Positions 28,373 through 41,907 are shown, counted from the first letter of the stretch. The stretch is 64,000 bases of DNA from Chelydra serpentina (GCA_037349315.1 JBAIAC010000007.1:1240001-1304000), one strand, 5' to 3'. Numbers and translations: made by a program. Notes: a model not told the origin generated them from the letters alone.

Positions 28373-30261
28373 AAGACAGGATTATTCCACAGATCCACGG
28401 CCAATTCACCAATGTGTTAGTTTGATGCCAGTGTGATGCTGTTCAAATGAACAGTTACAATGGCCTAATGCTGGGGTGACCATCAATGAATTAGGCCCAC
28501 AGACGACTAAATCGTCGAACATGTCAGTTACAGTATTTGCTTTTAATTAAGGGGGATGCGATTTAAGCTCCCGCTTGCTTTCATTTGTGTTGCTGGGGAA
28601 GGGTTTTCTCTTGGTTTCCTTGGGAAATATCCTTCACTCTCGCCTTTCTTCCAGGAATCCTTTGTACATCTCTGCTAGGAGTAACAGACTGGAGTAGTGT
28701 GCGTTTGTTTAAACAGTCGCGTCGCTGCTTAAATATGGATGTCTTGTTTTAAGGATACCGCACATTTCTCCAGGCCTTTAGGGGAAAGACTAACGGACCC
28801 ATGAGACTTCTTTGGGAAAAGTTCCATGGACAAAGAACACAGAATTCTGCTCTATATCTTTCCCCTCAATCTTGAGCAGATTAACTAAATTAGGCACCAT
28901 TGCTGGGAGTTATGTAAATTGCAGCTCTCCTCTGGTAACGTGTTACCTGCCAGCACTCAGTAGTTAGCAATGCAATGTGAGCTGTGAACTCAATTTATTG
29001 AACAAAATACACCTGGCCCCGGGTTACAGAAAATGCTTCACAGCTGTGTTCTAATGCTTAAGAGCACTTACAGAAACACGGGGTTTACTGCTGCCTCACT
29101 TAACATACTGGGTTTCCGCTTTATCATTTTATCACTGTCCAACAGGACACTCGTTTGATTGGATTATTATAAAACGAACTGCCACTGGACAGCTTAATCA
29201 CTTTGAGTGTCCTGGCATGTGGATCAGCCCCGAACATAAACACTTCAGCTCACTTTTACAGCAATTTGTTCTTGGTCTTTTTTAATGATTTCATAGAATC
29301 TGGCTGTTTGGATTTAATGCAACATCTAAACGAATGATTGGTAAATTAAGAGAAAAGCCACACCCAGAACTTCCAGGGGCGGAGGGCCAAATCCCTGGAT
29401 TCAAACTCTTCCCTTCTGGCCCGGGGTCCAACTCAGAACAACTCCGGAGGTGCATAGCTTTTGCTTTCAGTTTGGATAAAGCCAATCTCATCCATTGTAC
29501 TGGAGCCAAAATCTCTAAACTCACCATTCCCATCTCCCCTTGGCCCCCTCAAAATAACCCCAGTTAGTGATGCTCTCCCACATCACAGAGATGTTCACGA
29601 GAGTTAACTCCTTAGTGAGTGTCAAGTGCTTTGAAATCCCCAGATAGAAAAGCAAAATATTATTTGCTGCAGCACATAAACAGGTAAGATCTGGTTTTGG
29701 CAGACCCTGACACACCTCACGGACAGAGTGCGTGGCTATACATTGAGCTGCACTTCTGCATACATGGCAATGGCTGAGATGCTGGCGTGAGGAGAAATAG
29801 CAGCTACATCTCCGAGCACAAGTGGATAACACAACAGATCTTGGCGGGCATGTCAGGAGCAAAGCTTTTGGGACTCAGGCAAACCCATTATTCTTTATTG
29901 TTGCCACTGTGGTTGAAAACCCAGAATTGCTCTGAGCAGGAGTAATAATCACTTGAGACAGTCGAGATTGCCAAGTCATTTGTCAAATAAACTATGTGAT
30001 AAGATTTAAATTGTGTATAGTAAATGGATTCTGAAGAGGTGACCCCAGGGCTTGGAATCCACTTAGTGATTTGATTGGCCGGTGATGCTTTTCTTCTGGA
30101 TAATCTCCACTGTTATCTGAAAGATCCTACAACTGAATAACCTGCTATGCCACAGGGAAGGCAGAGCTGAGTCCAAACCACCTTTCTGCCTCCCACTATC
30201 CTGGGTCAAACGAGCCCCCGGCACAAGTTAGAGCAGCCTCAGGAGTGCTCGTTTGACAGAA
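28373..30261. other. Intron C-D sequence without recognised features
   Basis: The sequence is mostly AT-rich and unique-looking; no exon or repeat family was assigned. Confidence 0.45.
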
Positions 30262-30520
30262 TAAGGAGTAATGGTCTCAAGTTGCAGTGGGGGAGGTTTA
30301 GGTTGGATATTAGGGAAAACTTTTTCACTAGGAGGGTGGTGAAGCACTGGAATGGGTTACCTAGAGAGGTGGTGGAATCTCCTTCCTTAGAGGTGTTTAA
30401 AGTCAGTCCTAACAAATCCCTGGCTGGGATGATTTAGTTGGGGTTGGTCCTGCTTTGAGCAGGGGATTGGACTAGAACCTCCTGAGGTCCCTTCCAACCC
30501 TGAGATTCTATGATTCTATG
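30262..30520 (+). mobile_element. CR1 LINE 3' end
   Basis: AAGGAGTAATGGTCTCAAG to AACCCTGAGATTCTATGATTC is very similar to 9852-10107. A few small indels are present near the end (GGACTAGAACCTCC lacks the usual ATGA). Confidence 0.92.
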
Positions 30521-30545
30521 CTCTAATCTCTGTCAGCTGGAGCAA

Positions 30546-31348
30546 TCTTTTATGATGACACCAAGCTGGGAGGGGTGGCAAGCATTTTGGAGGACAGGTT
30601 TAAAATTCAAAATGACCTTGACAAATTGGAGAACTGGTCTGAATTCAAAAAGATGGAATTCAATAGAGACAAGGGCAAAGTACTTCACTTAGGAAGGAAA
30701 AATCAAATGCACAACTACAAAACGGGGAATAACTGGCTAGGGGGTAGTACTAAAGGATCTGGGGGTGATAGTGGATATTAACAGGAGTGTTGTATGTAAG
30801 ACACAGGAGGGAACTGTCTCTGCTGGACACTGGTGAGGCCCCAGCTGCAGTATTGTGTCCAATTCTGGGCATCATCATTGAGGAAGGAAGGATGTGGACA
30901 AACAGGAGAGAGTCCAGAGGAGAGCAACAAAAATGATAAAGGTTTAGAAAATCTGAGCTGTGAGGAAAGGTTAAAAAAACAGGGGCTGTTTAGTCCTGAG
31001 AAAAGAAGACTGAGGGGGAACCTGATAACAATCTTCCAATATGCTGACTGTTATAAAGAGAATGATGATCAATTGTTCTCCATGTCCACTGAAGGTAAGA
31101 CAAGAAATCATGGGCTTAATCTGCAGCAAGGGAGATCTAGGTTAGATATTAGGAAAAACTTTCTAACTGTTGGGGCTGTTAAGCTGTGGAACAGGCTTCC
31201 AACGGAGGTCATGGAGTCCCCATCACTGAAAACTTTTTAAAACAAGTTGGACAAACCCGTCAGGGATGGACTAGGTCTACTTGATCTTTCCACAGCGCAG
31301 AGGGCTGGACTTGACGACTTCTTGAGGACCCTTCCAGCCCTATGATCC
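30546..31348 (+). mobile_element. CR1-group LINE ORF2 C-terminus and 3' end, different subfamily
   Basis: The sequence encodes LINE pieces in two frames. The first (30575-30781) includes DKLENWSEFKKMEFNRDKGK and VLHLGRKNQ. The second (30833-31240) includes RPQLQYCVQFWASS, LSCEERLKKQGLFS and LDIRKNFLTVGAVKLWNRLP. The frame change between them shows it is decayed. It ends CCCTTCCAGCCCTATGATCC. It sits directly after the younger CR1 end at 30262-30520. Confidence 0.85.
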
Positions 31349-32347
31349 ATTCTGCCAGCCCTGGATCCCCAGACTGCATCTTGCTGTGGCCGTTCCCCCT
31401 CCTATCCTGGACACCTATCTACGTGGAGGGAGAGGTGTGTGGGTGGTTAGAGCCGGGTATGCCGGCTTTAAGCTACTCAGGATTCTGATACAACAGGGGA
31501 CTAGTGAGCTGCCCCTTTAGATCAGTTTTATGTGACCTGTTCTGTTACTGAGCAGCACAAAGGGGACTCAGCGCGGCCGAGGATCTGGCCATGGGCATAC
31601 ACAGTAACACTAGGGGCTCCACCCTGCGTAGCTAGATGTGGAGCGTAACAACATAAGCACAAAGTGAAGGGGGACGAGCAGGATAGGTTGCTCAGGGAAC
31701 CCGGATCCTCCAGTAACGAATGCGAAAGCCCAGCTCCCAGTTCCACCTGCCTGGCGAGAGGAGAAAGGCCTAAGTCGGGGACGTGTAACTAAGCACCCCC
31801 TTCGCACGACTGGGATCATGGCTACTGATCATCCAGTCTTCATCCTTCCTCGCCTCGTGCAATGGCGAGCAAGGGCATAGCCACATGAGGGTTGTACTAT
31901 CGCCCGTGCCTTGCGAGCATCATTGTGGGCGGCTTCACCCACGCTGGAGCACTGCAGCCCCTTGCAAGGACCTGCAGGCTCCAGCCCTATCGGATGACAT
32001 GAGCTGGTTTTAAAGCACTAGGTTGTTATGCGGCTGTGTTCTGAGTCAGGCACCCGGCGTGGCGCCTGGCTCCTGGGATCACGGGCGCATTATGCAGGCG
32101 GCCCTCTCAGCACTGGGAGAAAGGAGAACTTGGTGCGGCTCGGCATGAAGAAACCTTGTCTGATTCTGCTGGGGCAGGGACTCGGAGGCAGCCATGCCCA
32201 GTCCTGCTTGACTGGAAGGAACAGGAGGCTTTGACAGTGAGGCGGCTAAAGTGAAAAACTCGGTGGTCTTGAGGCTTTGAGAGTCCTCTAGAGAGGACAC
32301 TGAATAGCTGAGTTTAATTGTCCTCCGGTCACACTGTGAATACATTT
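31349..32347. other. Intron C-D sequence without recognised features
   Basis: No coding or repeat assignment could be made. Confidence 0.4.
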
Positions 32348-32360
32348 ACTCCCGAGGGCA

Positions 32361-32535
32361 TTCTGTGCCAAAACATTGAAAATTCTGTGCCAAAACATTG
32401 ACAATTCTGTGCCAAAACATTGAAAATTCTGCGCCAAAACATTGAAAATTCTGCGCCAAAACACTGAAAATTCTGCGCCAAAACATTGAAAATTCTGCGC
32501 CAAAACATTGAAAATTCTGCACCAAAAATGTAAAA
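32361..32535. repeat. 22-bp minisatellite, seven full units plus one degenerate
   Basis: Units start at 32361, 32383, 32405, 32427, 32449, 32471 and 32493, each a variant of TTCTGYGCCAAAACATTGAA followed by AA; a decayed unit follows at 32515. Early units carry TGTGCC and later ones TGCGCC. Confidence 0.95.
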
Positions 32536-32799
32536 TGTTTGTGCACCATATTTTAAAATTCTGCAAGTTTTATTTGTTAATAAATAAATGCAGAGGCTCC
32601 AGCATGGCAGTGGGGAACACAGGCCACTGGCTGCACTGAGGTAGCAGCCTGCAGCCTGCCCACCCCCACGACACAGACTCAGCAGTGAGGCTGCACCCAA
32701 CCCTGACACAGCAGGGCCTGCGCCTGCCCCAGAAATACCCTGGGGGCTCGCCCCTCTGCACCAGGTGTGGGGCAGGCAGGCTCAACCAGTCAGGATCTA

Positions 32800-33420
32800 A
32801 GTGTGGAGGGGCTCAGTGTGGGGTGAGAGGATTCTGTGTGGGACAATCTGGGTGCAGGCAGCTCAGTGGGGGGGGGTCTAGGTGTGGGGGGATCTGGATG
32901 CACAGAGGTTCGTTGCGGGAGGGGATTCCAGGTGCAGGGGCAATGGGACTCTGCAGGGGCTTCCAGGTGAAGGTGGTTGGGGATCAGCGGAGGGGTCTAG
33001 GTGTGGTGGTCTCAGTGGGTGGTTTGGGGGCTGGGGAAGTGGGGCTTAGTTGGGTGGGGATCTGGGTGCAGTTAGTTGGGGGTCAGTGGCATGGGGCTCT
33101 GGATGTGGGGGCTCAGGGTGGTGCAGGGGGTGGGGCTCAGGGTGGTGCAGGGGGTGGGGCATCAGGGTGGGGTTTTGAGTGCAGGAAGCTCAGTGAGGGC
33201 TGGTCTGGGTGCAGGGGTGGGGGTCTGGAGGCAGGGGGTCTGGGTGCAAGGGGGCTCCTGACACGACACAGGGGTTGAGGTTCAGTGGGGTTGGGTTCAG
33301 GTATAGAGGGCTAGGGGGGTTCTGGATGAACCGGGTCAGGCTTGGCAGGGGTGTTTGGGTATGGGAGGTCCATATGCACGGGGGTTGGGTTGATGAGTTA
33401 CCCCATTCCCCCCACAGCTG
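32800..33420 (+). repeat. Degenerate G-rich tandem array
   Basis: Recurrent GGTGCAGGGG, GGTCTGGGTG and GGGGCTCAG phrases are strongly G-biased on plus. One clean local duplication, CTCAGGGTGGTGCAGGGGGT, occurs twice at about 33112-33156. Open frames across it are compositional. Confidence 0.85.
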
Positions 33421-33814
33421 AGGAGCAATGGCGGCAGGAAGCAGGGGAGGATGCTGAGCTTCTTGCAGCTGCGGGAGGTTTCTTGGGGTGGGTCTGACAC
33501 AGCCCCAGCCACTCCTTGCAGGGGAAGAGGAAGTCCCAGCCTGTCCTGCCTCCAGCCCAGCCGGAACTAGCAGCTGATCCCAGCTCAGGGTAGGAGCCAC
33601 TCGCTGGGGTGTCCCTAGCGGTGATTTACCTCTCTGCCAGCTACTCCAGGTGCCTGAAACGATGTACCTGCACTGCTAGGGAGTGGTGCGTGACTGCTCT
33701 TGCAGCTTCCCTTTGCTTCCCTGTCAGAAAGTCATTTTTCTGTGGGGAAGCAAATAAATCTGCGGGGGACATGAATTCTGCACACACGCTGTGGTGCAGA
33801 ATTCCCCCAGAAGT

Positions 33815-35295
33815 AATACATCTGTGGGATTCTGAAACAAAAGGTGATTTCCTTTTACTTCCTGGCCCCAACTAGAAAGCTTTATTCCCTGCTTGGCCAG
33901 GCCAGGGGGCTGCGCTGAGACAATGCACTTTGTCTCTTGCAAACTCAGTCCTCTGCACCTTTCTCTCATTAAACTCCATACATCCCCTCTGTCAACTGCC
34001 CAGCTTCTGCTCTAGATCTTGCTTGGCTGCGTCGTGCGCAGCTGGCGTTCAGGAAACACGGTGGGCTGCTCTCTCCTGCCTGCTCTGAATGGTGATGGAT
34101 ATGCTAGAGAATAATTATGAGCATGTCGGATCAGAGAAAAATCACATTTTAATTGTATAATTACAGCAATTTAAAAGTCCCCAAGCCTTAAATGCCTCTG
34201 ATTGCCAGTAGTATAGCAAACCGCAATCCTCCATGGGAATTAGCAGCCTTTGCAAGACATGTTTGGCAGCCTACTTTAAGCTGTTCAAAAAGTGCTTCAA
34301 AATGAGTTCTTTTCATTTCCAAAGCGTGCTGATCATCAAGGCAGATATTATCTAACAAACAAAAAAATACTCTGCCCGCAGCCTCAGCTCACCTGACCTC
34401 CCAAATGCCATTATTTGAAGTTAGCGGGAAGGAAGGATGGAGAGTTTGGAGAAGTTCTCCATCACTCATTATAAGGGCTAGGCATAAGCACCACCTATTC
34501 TGCAGACATTACGTGAGTCAGCTTCCTGCTCATGTGAGTAGGAGCTGCAGGCTTCAGCCTTAAGCGAACTTTCGTTCTCATAACTGCCCCCCAGTAAACG
34601 AACTGCCCACGCACCTGGGGCCAAATTCTGCGCTCGACGACAATGGGAAATAAAGGGAGTCAGACTGATCCGTGTAACCAGGGGCAGGATTTGTGAGTAT
34701 TCACAGGGCAAGTGCATTTGGAAGTGGATTTGAAAACAAGGGAAAAGTCCACCTGGAGTTTGGAAATATTTTTGTACAGCTAAAAAAGGGCAGGAATAAA
34801 AATGTGTTAAAAAAAAATTGGACACCAATCCTTAGGTTCAGCCACCTCTGTGCTCCCCTGATCCTACGACTAGCTACTAGTCAACTAGCCCCTATGTGTA
34901 ACTTAAATTGTTCAGCCACAGGAGGGATCCTTCCAAGTGAAGAGAATTAGATACAACGTCTGAAATGAAAAATGGAGAGAGAGAGACAGAGTTTCTCCAA
35001 GAAGGAACCTGATGGATGTAGTCATGGCTAGAGACTCCAACAGCGTAACAGCCTAACAATGAAAGTTACCAGGGGAAGCCATTTCCCCGCAGGGTCCTGC
35101 TATCACCACTGTATCTTTGCAGGAGTGACTCTCGTGTAGAATTGGTCGGCTCTGTGTGCTACAGAGCAACTGTACGGTGTCTACCATCATTGCAAGCACT
35201 CTTTGGCGGATAGTTTCAACAATCTCTGAACTGGCGTCCACAGTCGATTGTTGTGAGACCACTTCCCCCTGAAAGCAGCCGTGTTTTCAATCCAC
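33815..35295. other. Intron C-D sequence without recognised features
   Basis: AT-rich, unique-looking sequence; no exon or repeat family was assigned. Confidence 0.4.
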
Positions 35296-35400
35296 AGATT
35301 CACAGACTTTTAAGGCCAGAAAGGACCATTCTGGCTTTCTGGTCTGACCTCCTGGGTCACACAGGCCACAGACTATCAGCCCGTGATTCCCACATCAAGT
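35296..35400 (-). mobile_element. CR1-group LINE 3' end fragment
   Basis: CACAGACTTTTAAGGCCAGAA and TCTGACCTCCTGGGTCACACA correspond in reverse complement to an older CR1 subfamily end. Confidence 0.7.
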
Positions 35401-35706
35401 CCACCACAATAAGAATATTCACTGGAATAAAAACCGGACTGAAGCTGCTGACAAAAAGTGAAAGATTCAGTTCAAATCTGGGGGAAGCTTATATTGTACA
35501 GAAATAAACAACAACTGAACTCTTCTAAAAACAATACAAAACCGGCCTGATTCCCCCCTGTCTTGCGTCTCGTGGAATTATTTACACCCTGTAACCTGAG
35601 TGAAAACAGTACACGAAGCCTAAGATTTCTATGATTGTATAAGGCAGTGGCAGGCTCTCCAGCCCAGTGCATCTCCGCAGAATGGAAGCCTGCTTCCCGT
35701 CTATCA

Positions 35707-36400
<694 letters not shown>

Positions 36401-37143
36401 ATGGAGGCCATATTTATAAGCTCGTTATCCAGCCTGCATTTCACGCTGGATTTAAGGTCAAATCTCATGGGACTGAGGCACAGAGGAACAAGAAGGGACT
36501 GTTTTCTAAACTTAGTTCCCGTGAGAAGCTTTGTAGATTTGGGGTTTTCATCAGCTTGTCAACCTGAAATTTTACCGGGGCTACTTTATTTTCTCTTACA
36601 TTTTCTGTCTAATAAATTTGGAGTGTGAAAACATAGCACCACGTCCCCGCTTTTGAGAGTGAGGCTCCCATACATAATCCACCCATCACAACGGCATAAC
36701 CAAAGACCAGGAAGATCATAGGAGCACCTTCCCGGTGTACTCTGAGAGTCTGGCTGCAGAGGGACAGGCATTATCATTCCCGGATGAGAACACTGCCACT
36801 GGTTACAGCGTCAGTGGAAAGAGTGGGTCTAATTCACCTCTCTGTTACCCCAGGTTTCCGCCATGCAAGTTCATTGCAATGAAAAGAATGACAGCAGTGT
36901 ATCAATAGAACAGCGGAGCGGTGAGTCAGGCTCACGGCCTTTGTGACCGGCTTGTGGCTGGAGGTGCACCTGATCGTCCTCACGGTGGGTCATGAAGGAG
37001 CAGTAATCCCAGGGGGTGTCGCTGTGATGGGTGCGGTGAGCCACAGATAACAAGAGATAAATATGTTTTCAATTGTGCTAATTTAGTGCGAGTAAATGTT
37101 CCGGGTAGACAGCGCTGTCGACCAAAGTCGGCCAATGATCCTC

Positions 37144-37326
37144 AAAAGAGGTAGGGTGACTAGATGCGAGGACTTGAAAATTGGGACTCGTCCGAGGGGG
37201 GGGGGGGAAACCCCTCCCACCGGACAAATGGCGTCCCGACCATGCATTGGTCGGGACGCGAGACAAAAGAAAAAAAAACGGGACGGTCCCGATTTTATCG
37301 GGACGTCTGGTCACCCTAAAAAGAGG
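37144..37326. mobile_element. hAT-like MITE (TAGGGTGAC family), GC-rich variant, 8-bp TSD
   Basis: The element 37152-37318 starts TAGGGTGACTAGAT and ends GTCTGGTCACCCTA. It is flanked by AAAAGAGG at 37144-37151 and 37319-37326. Its interior differs from the three 124-125 bp copies and includes a G run (37197-37207) and the palindromic GGTCGGGACG / CGTCCCGACC. Confidence 0.88.
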
Positions 37327-37395
37327 TACGGTGAGTTTCACCACCAAGTCTTGCCACTGGACCTCAGCCATGCCACAGACGTGAGCATAGTATGG

Positions 37396-37664
37396 ACTCC
37401 ATGGGTACGTCTACACAGCAGCTCAACACCCACAGGTGGCCCAGGTCAGCCGACTCGGGTGCACAGGGCTCTGGCTGTAAAACTGCGGTGTAGATGTTCG
37501 GGCTTGGGATGTAGGACCCTGCAAGGGGGAAGGTCCCAGAGTCCGGGCTCCAGCCCGAATCCCGACATCTACACCGCAGTTTTACAGCCCCTCAGCCCGA
37601 GTCAGCTGACCCGGGCCGGCCACGGCTGTGCTGCGGCTCTGTTGTTCCAGTGTAGACATACCCC
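37396..37664. repeat. Palindromic hAT-like MITE (GGGTACGTCTACAC family)
   Basis: The left end GGGTACGTCTACACAG and right end GTGTAGACATACCCC are inverted. The arms also share AAAACTGCGGTGTAGATG / CATCTACACCGCAGTTTT. It is related to the element at 50337. Confidence 0.75.
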
Positions 37665-38831
37665 ATGGGGCATTCACTGCTGGGCTTCTTTGCTGACTCA
37701 TTCCAGCTAATTGCCAGAGTCAGTTGTAGTTTGTCGTTGCCCATGTCCATTAGGAGGTGTACTGAAACCACAGCAACAAATTCACTTCACGGAGGCCACC
37801 AAACAGGGATCAGCCGGTAACTACTTTCAATCTCGTCTTTGTTGGGTTGGAACCAGCGACAGAGAGGAGAAAGGCTGAATAGCCCAGAGCCAAACCTCCG
37901 CGTGTGCTCCTGCCCAAGACAAAAAGTCATTTCATGGTATTTTCTGCTCCAACAGGAGCAGTAGCTGATCTGCAATCAACAAGTAAAAGGAAGGAGGTCT
38001 GACCCACAAAAGACGTGGGGTGAGACCCCACAGGGAAAGGGGACCCCCTTCTCGCAACCCCTAGCTGACCCCACCGTGATACTTAACCTCTCTACTGAAA
38101 CATTTACTACCACGGGGGAACCCCCCCACATTTCGTTAGTCCAGACTTCCCATATTCCAGCCCCGTTCCCGATCAATATAGCACTTGCCAGCTTGCACGA
38201 GGGGAGAGACAGGATATGTATTACAATCCAGTCTGCCAGGGGGAGAAGAGAAGGAATTACTTTTAGTGATTCAGCACACACAGCTCTGCTGCATCCGAAC
38301 TTTGGGGGCAGAAGTCACAGCGGGTCACCTGGTGAATTCGTGCCAGATGGGCGTGATGTGCACAAGCAGGTTTTAAGGAGGGCCAAGTGGCTTATTCGGT
38401 GTAATTCAGTGGGTACGTCAGACACCTGTAACATGCCAACTGTGGCTATTCCAGCACTGGGAGTGGGGGCTGCCTGCTCCGCTGAGGGGGAAGGGAGGCT
38501 TTGCGTTTGGGGCAACCCTGGTGCCAGGCGTTTTATTGATTCTTGGCAAATTTGGTCCAAACTGGGCCAACAGGGCCCGGGTGGCTGAATTCCCTCAATA
38601 GCAGAACGAAGCTCGTTATCTGGCAGCCTGGCGGCAGAGCAGATCTCCAGCTTCCGACGCCACCGACAACTGCGCAGCTCTGTGTTTCCCCAGCTCACAA
38701 GGCCCCCAGAGCCATAGGCTGACAGCTGTGCTGTAGCTGGCACCGTTTAAAGGTGCAGCCCAGCAGCCTTTCTGGCTGGGTCTTTTTGCTTCACGGCTTC
38801 CCCGGATTTTCTCACCTTTTCAGTCTTAAAA

Positions 38832-39012
38832 GAATCACAGAATCTCAGGGTTGGAAGGGACCTCAGGAGGTCATCTAGTCCAACCCCCTGCTCAAAGCAG
38901 GACCAATCCCCAATTTTTGCCCCAGATCCCCAAATAGCCCCCTCAAGGATTGAACTCACCACCCTGGGTTTAGCAGGCCAATGCTCAAACCACTGAGCTA
39001 TTCCTCCCCCGC
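38832..39012 (-). mobile_element. Cry-type SINE
   Basis: The same tRNA head (B box complement at about 38947-38963, ATAGCTCAG A box at 38994-39002) and CR1-like tail as at 6384, in the same orientation as TRIM9, within intron B-C. Confidence 0.88.
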
Positions 39013-40239
39013 AATGGAACAGGAAAGGCACAACACAGGCATAAAGGGGAGGAGAGTGGGAGGCAGCAGGTGGGGAAGGGAGATCGGGGCAGTGCGCAAA
39101 GGAAAAGGTGCGAATGCCGAAAGAGGAAACAGAACTAACAAGAAAGGGAAAAGAAAAGGGAAAAGAGAAGCCCCATGCTGGGACTCAGATACGCTGGAGG
39201 AATCCTCAGCTGCCCTGCTAATGGCCCCCGGCACCCAGGAGCAGCACCAAGAGGCCAGATCACATGCCAGGTACCATACCTGGGAGACCTAAGCCATGTG
39301 GCTCACGTCTGTGGCAGCCCTCCCCAGGGTTATCACTATGTGTCTCGGGGGGTTTCTCTGGTGCGCTTTGCAAACAGGCTTTCCTCCAGCAGCAGTGAGA
39401 CGTGGTCCTTTCCCCGCACGTTCCCCTCGCTTCTGACCTGTTCCCCCTTTTCCCAGTATCTCAGCTCAGGCCCTTCTCCCACATCTGTGCCCTTAGGGCA
39501 GGAGCTGCTCTCTGGGCCGCGAGCTGCTCTCTGGCGCTGGTTAGTTACTTCCTGGCTCAGCAGTTTGGTGTTCTGAAGCACTGAAATGGTGCTTCCTCTC
39601 CCGGGTGAGCAATGCGCCCTGGGCCCACCGCCGCAGAGGGTGCAATTGCGCCGGCTAAGTGGAGGCGCAAACACGCCAGCCGTCAAGGCTGCATCCGCAG
39701 CAGCACATTGGAAATCAGCCTGTTTACGTCCATATCCTATGTGCCCGCGGGGGTGTCTTTCTACTGAGCGCTAGGTCATGTATTCCACCCACCTAAGAGC
39801 TTGTCTATACAGGGGACTCTGCTGTACTCTCCCAGGGACGAAGCTCACTCCCACTCCCTCGCCTCATTCCTTCCAGGCCCTTTCTCGGCCTGTCCCGCCC
39901 TCTCTGAGCGTGCTAGGTAGGGTCCCAGCATGTGCCGCCATTTCCTTCCATTATTGCTTAGCTCTGAAAGGAAGGGGCGGGACTCAATCATCTCACATCC
40001 AACATCAGAGCTCCAGAATATGGCCATTCGGGGCTACATCCAACATGGCTGCAAAGGGAGAGGAATAAGGCCCTGCCCCTCCAAACCGAGTAAAGAGTGG
40101 GGACAGGGCAGCAGGTGTGCACCCGCTGCTCGTCCCTTGAGCTAGCGCTCGGTAGGGGCAGAGCTGTACCCCTCACCGCCCCATGCCAGCCAGCCGAAGC
40201 ATGCCACATGCTTTTAAAGTCTGAAGCAATTTACTCCTG

Positions 40240-40410
40240 CCCCAGGCCGGCTCCAGGCACCAGCAAAGGAAGCAGGTGCTTGGGGTGGCACATTTGAAGG
40301 GGCGGCATATTTCAAGGGCCGTTTTGTTTTTTTTTTGCTTCGGCAGCTCTGTCCGTGGCTTTTTTTCCCCCCGCCCCAAGCGGCAAAAAAGCTAGAGCTG
40401 CTCCTGCCCA
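40240..40410. repeat. Unclassified interspersed repeat
   Basis: GGCTCCAGGCACCAGCAAAG, GCAGGTGCTTGGGGTGGCA and CCGCCCCAAGCGGCAAAAAAG form a pattern I recognise as a dispersed turtle repeat; ends and class are not resolved. Confidence 0.5.
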
Positions 40411-41431
40411 GCGCAAGAGGGGACAGCAGCGGGATTGTATCTCTGAGGGGAACCTCTGAGGCCCAGGGCCTCCCCATCGGTTGGTGCAGTTTGCATCGCA
40501 CCTATTGCTCAGGCCTACGGCGTTCCTGGCCCACGTCTGGAAATGGTATTCGTTGCCCAGTTACGTGATTCCGGTGAATTCTACGTGTTCTTAATGCAAA
40601 GGGAAAGGGAAAGACGGCTAAGCCAGCAGCAGATTTGCTTTTCTAATTAAAAACAAACCCTTAGGCTAAATTATTGCAACAAGGGAGGAAGGAGACTTCC
40701 CACTGCCTACACGATTTGTGTGCAAGCTGCAGAGAAAGTTCAGCCCTGCTTGAGTTTGACCTGACTTTCAGTCTTCACTACTCTATTAAAAATGTTGCTG
40801 GTGCTTTAAAACAATGGTCCAGTTAACACATGGTGAGTCATGGGTGTGCTTTTGACATCCCTGCCAGATGTGTCCACCACGATTAATGTTATTACGTTAA
40901 ACACATTCAATGAATTAACAACGATGGGGCCATTGTTCCAAATTGTTACCACTGCAGAGGGAGCATGTGGCTAAGAGCTTTTTGTGCCTAATTGTCAAGG
41001 TGTTTGTCATGTATCAACTAATTGCACATCAGAACATCCAGTGGAGACAGCGATGGATACACAGCGCCAGATCCGGAGCCGGTGACCTTGAAGTCACTAG
41101 AGCTACACCAATGAACACCAGATGAGGAGCTGGCCCTTTGTTGAATGTACGCCAAAGCAGACAATAGGTGTAAACTTGGCTCCGCCCAATCACAGTTTGC
41201 TGTGTCACAGTCAATCAGCATCTTCTTTCAACTGCCAGGGACTTCACAAGGCAGAAATTGCTCACCGGTTGTGACGGATCTCTGCACACTGTGAATTAAT
41301 GAGACTTTGCAGGGGTAGACCACAGCGGAACCAGTTGCCCACGAGAAGAGAATATAATCAGGAGGAAATTAAAATTAAGCGGAAGTGCTTAAAAAAACAA
41401 AAAAAAACCCAACAACAAATCTCCCCCGCAC

Positions 41432-41451
41432 CAAAAAAAAAAAAAAAAAAA
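41432..41451 (+). repeat. Poly(A) run
   Basis: A run of about 18-20 A residues in an A/C-rich context (AAAAAAACCCAACAAC upstream). No retroposed gene was recognised adjacent to it. Confidence 0.7.
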
Positions 41452-41907
41452 AGAATCAAGGAAAAAGCCAAACGATCTGGATGTTGTGGCTCTTTGCTAT
41501 AGTGTAGCATGCGGAATGTTTCTGGCATGTCTGAGATGATAATGCTCTCAGGCTCAGGCAAATTTGCATTCTTGTTTGAAAGCTGCGCTTTCAGTCAAGA
41601 CATTCAAACTGCAGACAGACAGCCCGTTATCTAGGCAATGCAAACCGCCGTTCAGCAGGGTGTGTGAGAGCTGTGGGCATGTGTAGGGATGTAGGAATTT
41701 CTTTACACTGCTTCAAAACACTCCCCACTTCGCACCCGTGAGAATTCCCACTGAAGCCAAAGGGACAGCGCGCATCCATCAGTCACGCAGGATTTGGCTC
41801 AGAGTGTGAAAAACCTCTTCCCCTTTGAGATCGGCACAATTGGGGAGCAGGTGGCCTCAGCATCATGGATTTCGAACTATTTCCAAAGCACGGCCAGGTG
41901 CAGCCGT

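Larger units (their letters stand above)
32348..33814. mobile_element. Composite non-autonomous element with minisatellite and G-rich array
   Basis: The left end ACTCCCGAGGGCATTCTG and the reverse complement of the right end, ACTTCTGGGGGAATTCTG, are alike, giving imperfect inverted termini. AATACATT before and AATACATC after the element are a probable 8-bp target duplication with one difference, which fits a hAT-type element. Inside are a 22-bp minisatellite (32361-32535), a TTTATTTGTTAATAAATAAAT stretch and a degenerate G-rich array (32800-33420). No transposase is encoded. Confidence 0.6.

Noticed and set aside
32361..32535. CRISPR-like regular repeats
   Set aside because: Units are directly adjacent without unique spacers, and the genome is vertebrate.
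32288..32709. Repetitive reverse-strand protein with FNVLAQNFQCFGAEFSMFWRR repeats
   Set aside because: It is the translation of the 22-bp minisatellite in several frames; a 22-bp unit shifts frame each repeat and the open frame is compositional.
33190..33600. 136-residue proline-rich reverse-strand open frame
   Set aside because: It lies across the G-rich tandem array and reflects base composition.
37096..37710. 204-residue forward open frame
   Set aside because: It spans two adjacent MITEs and has no known domain.
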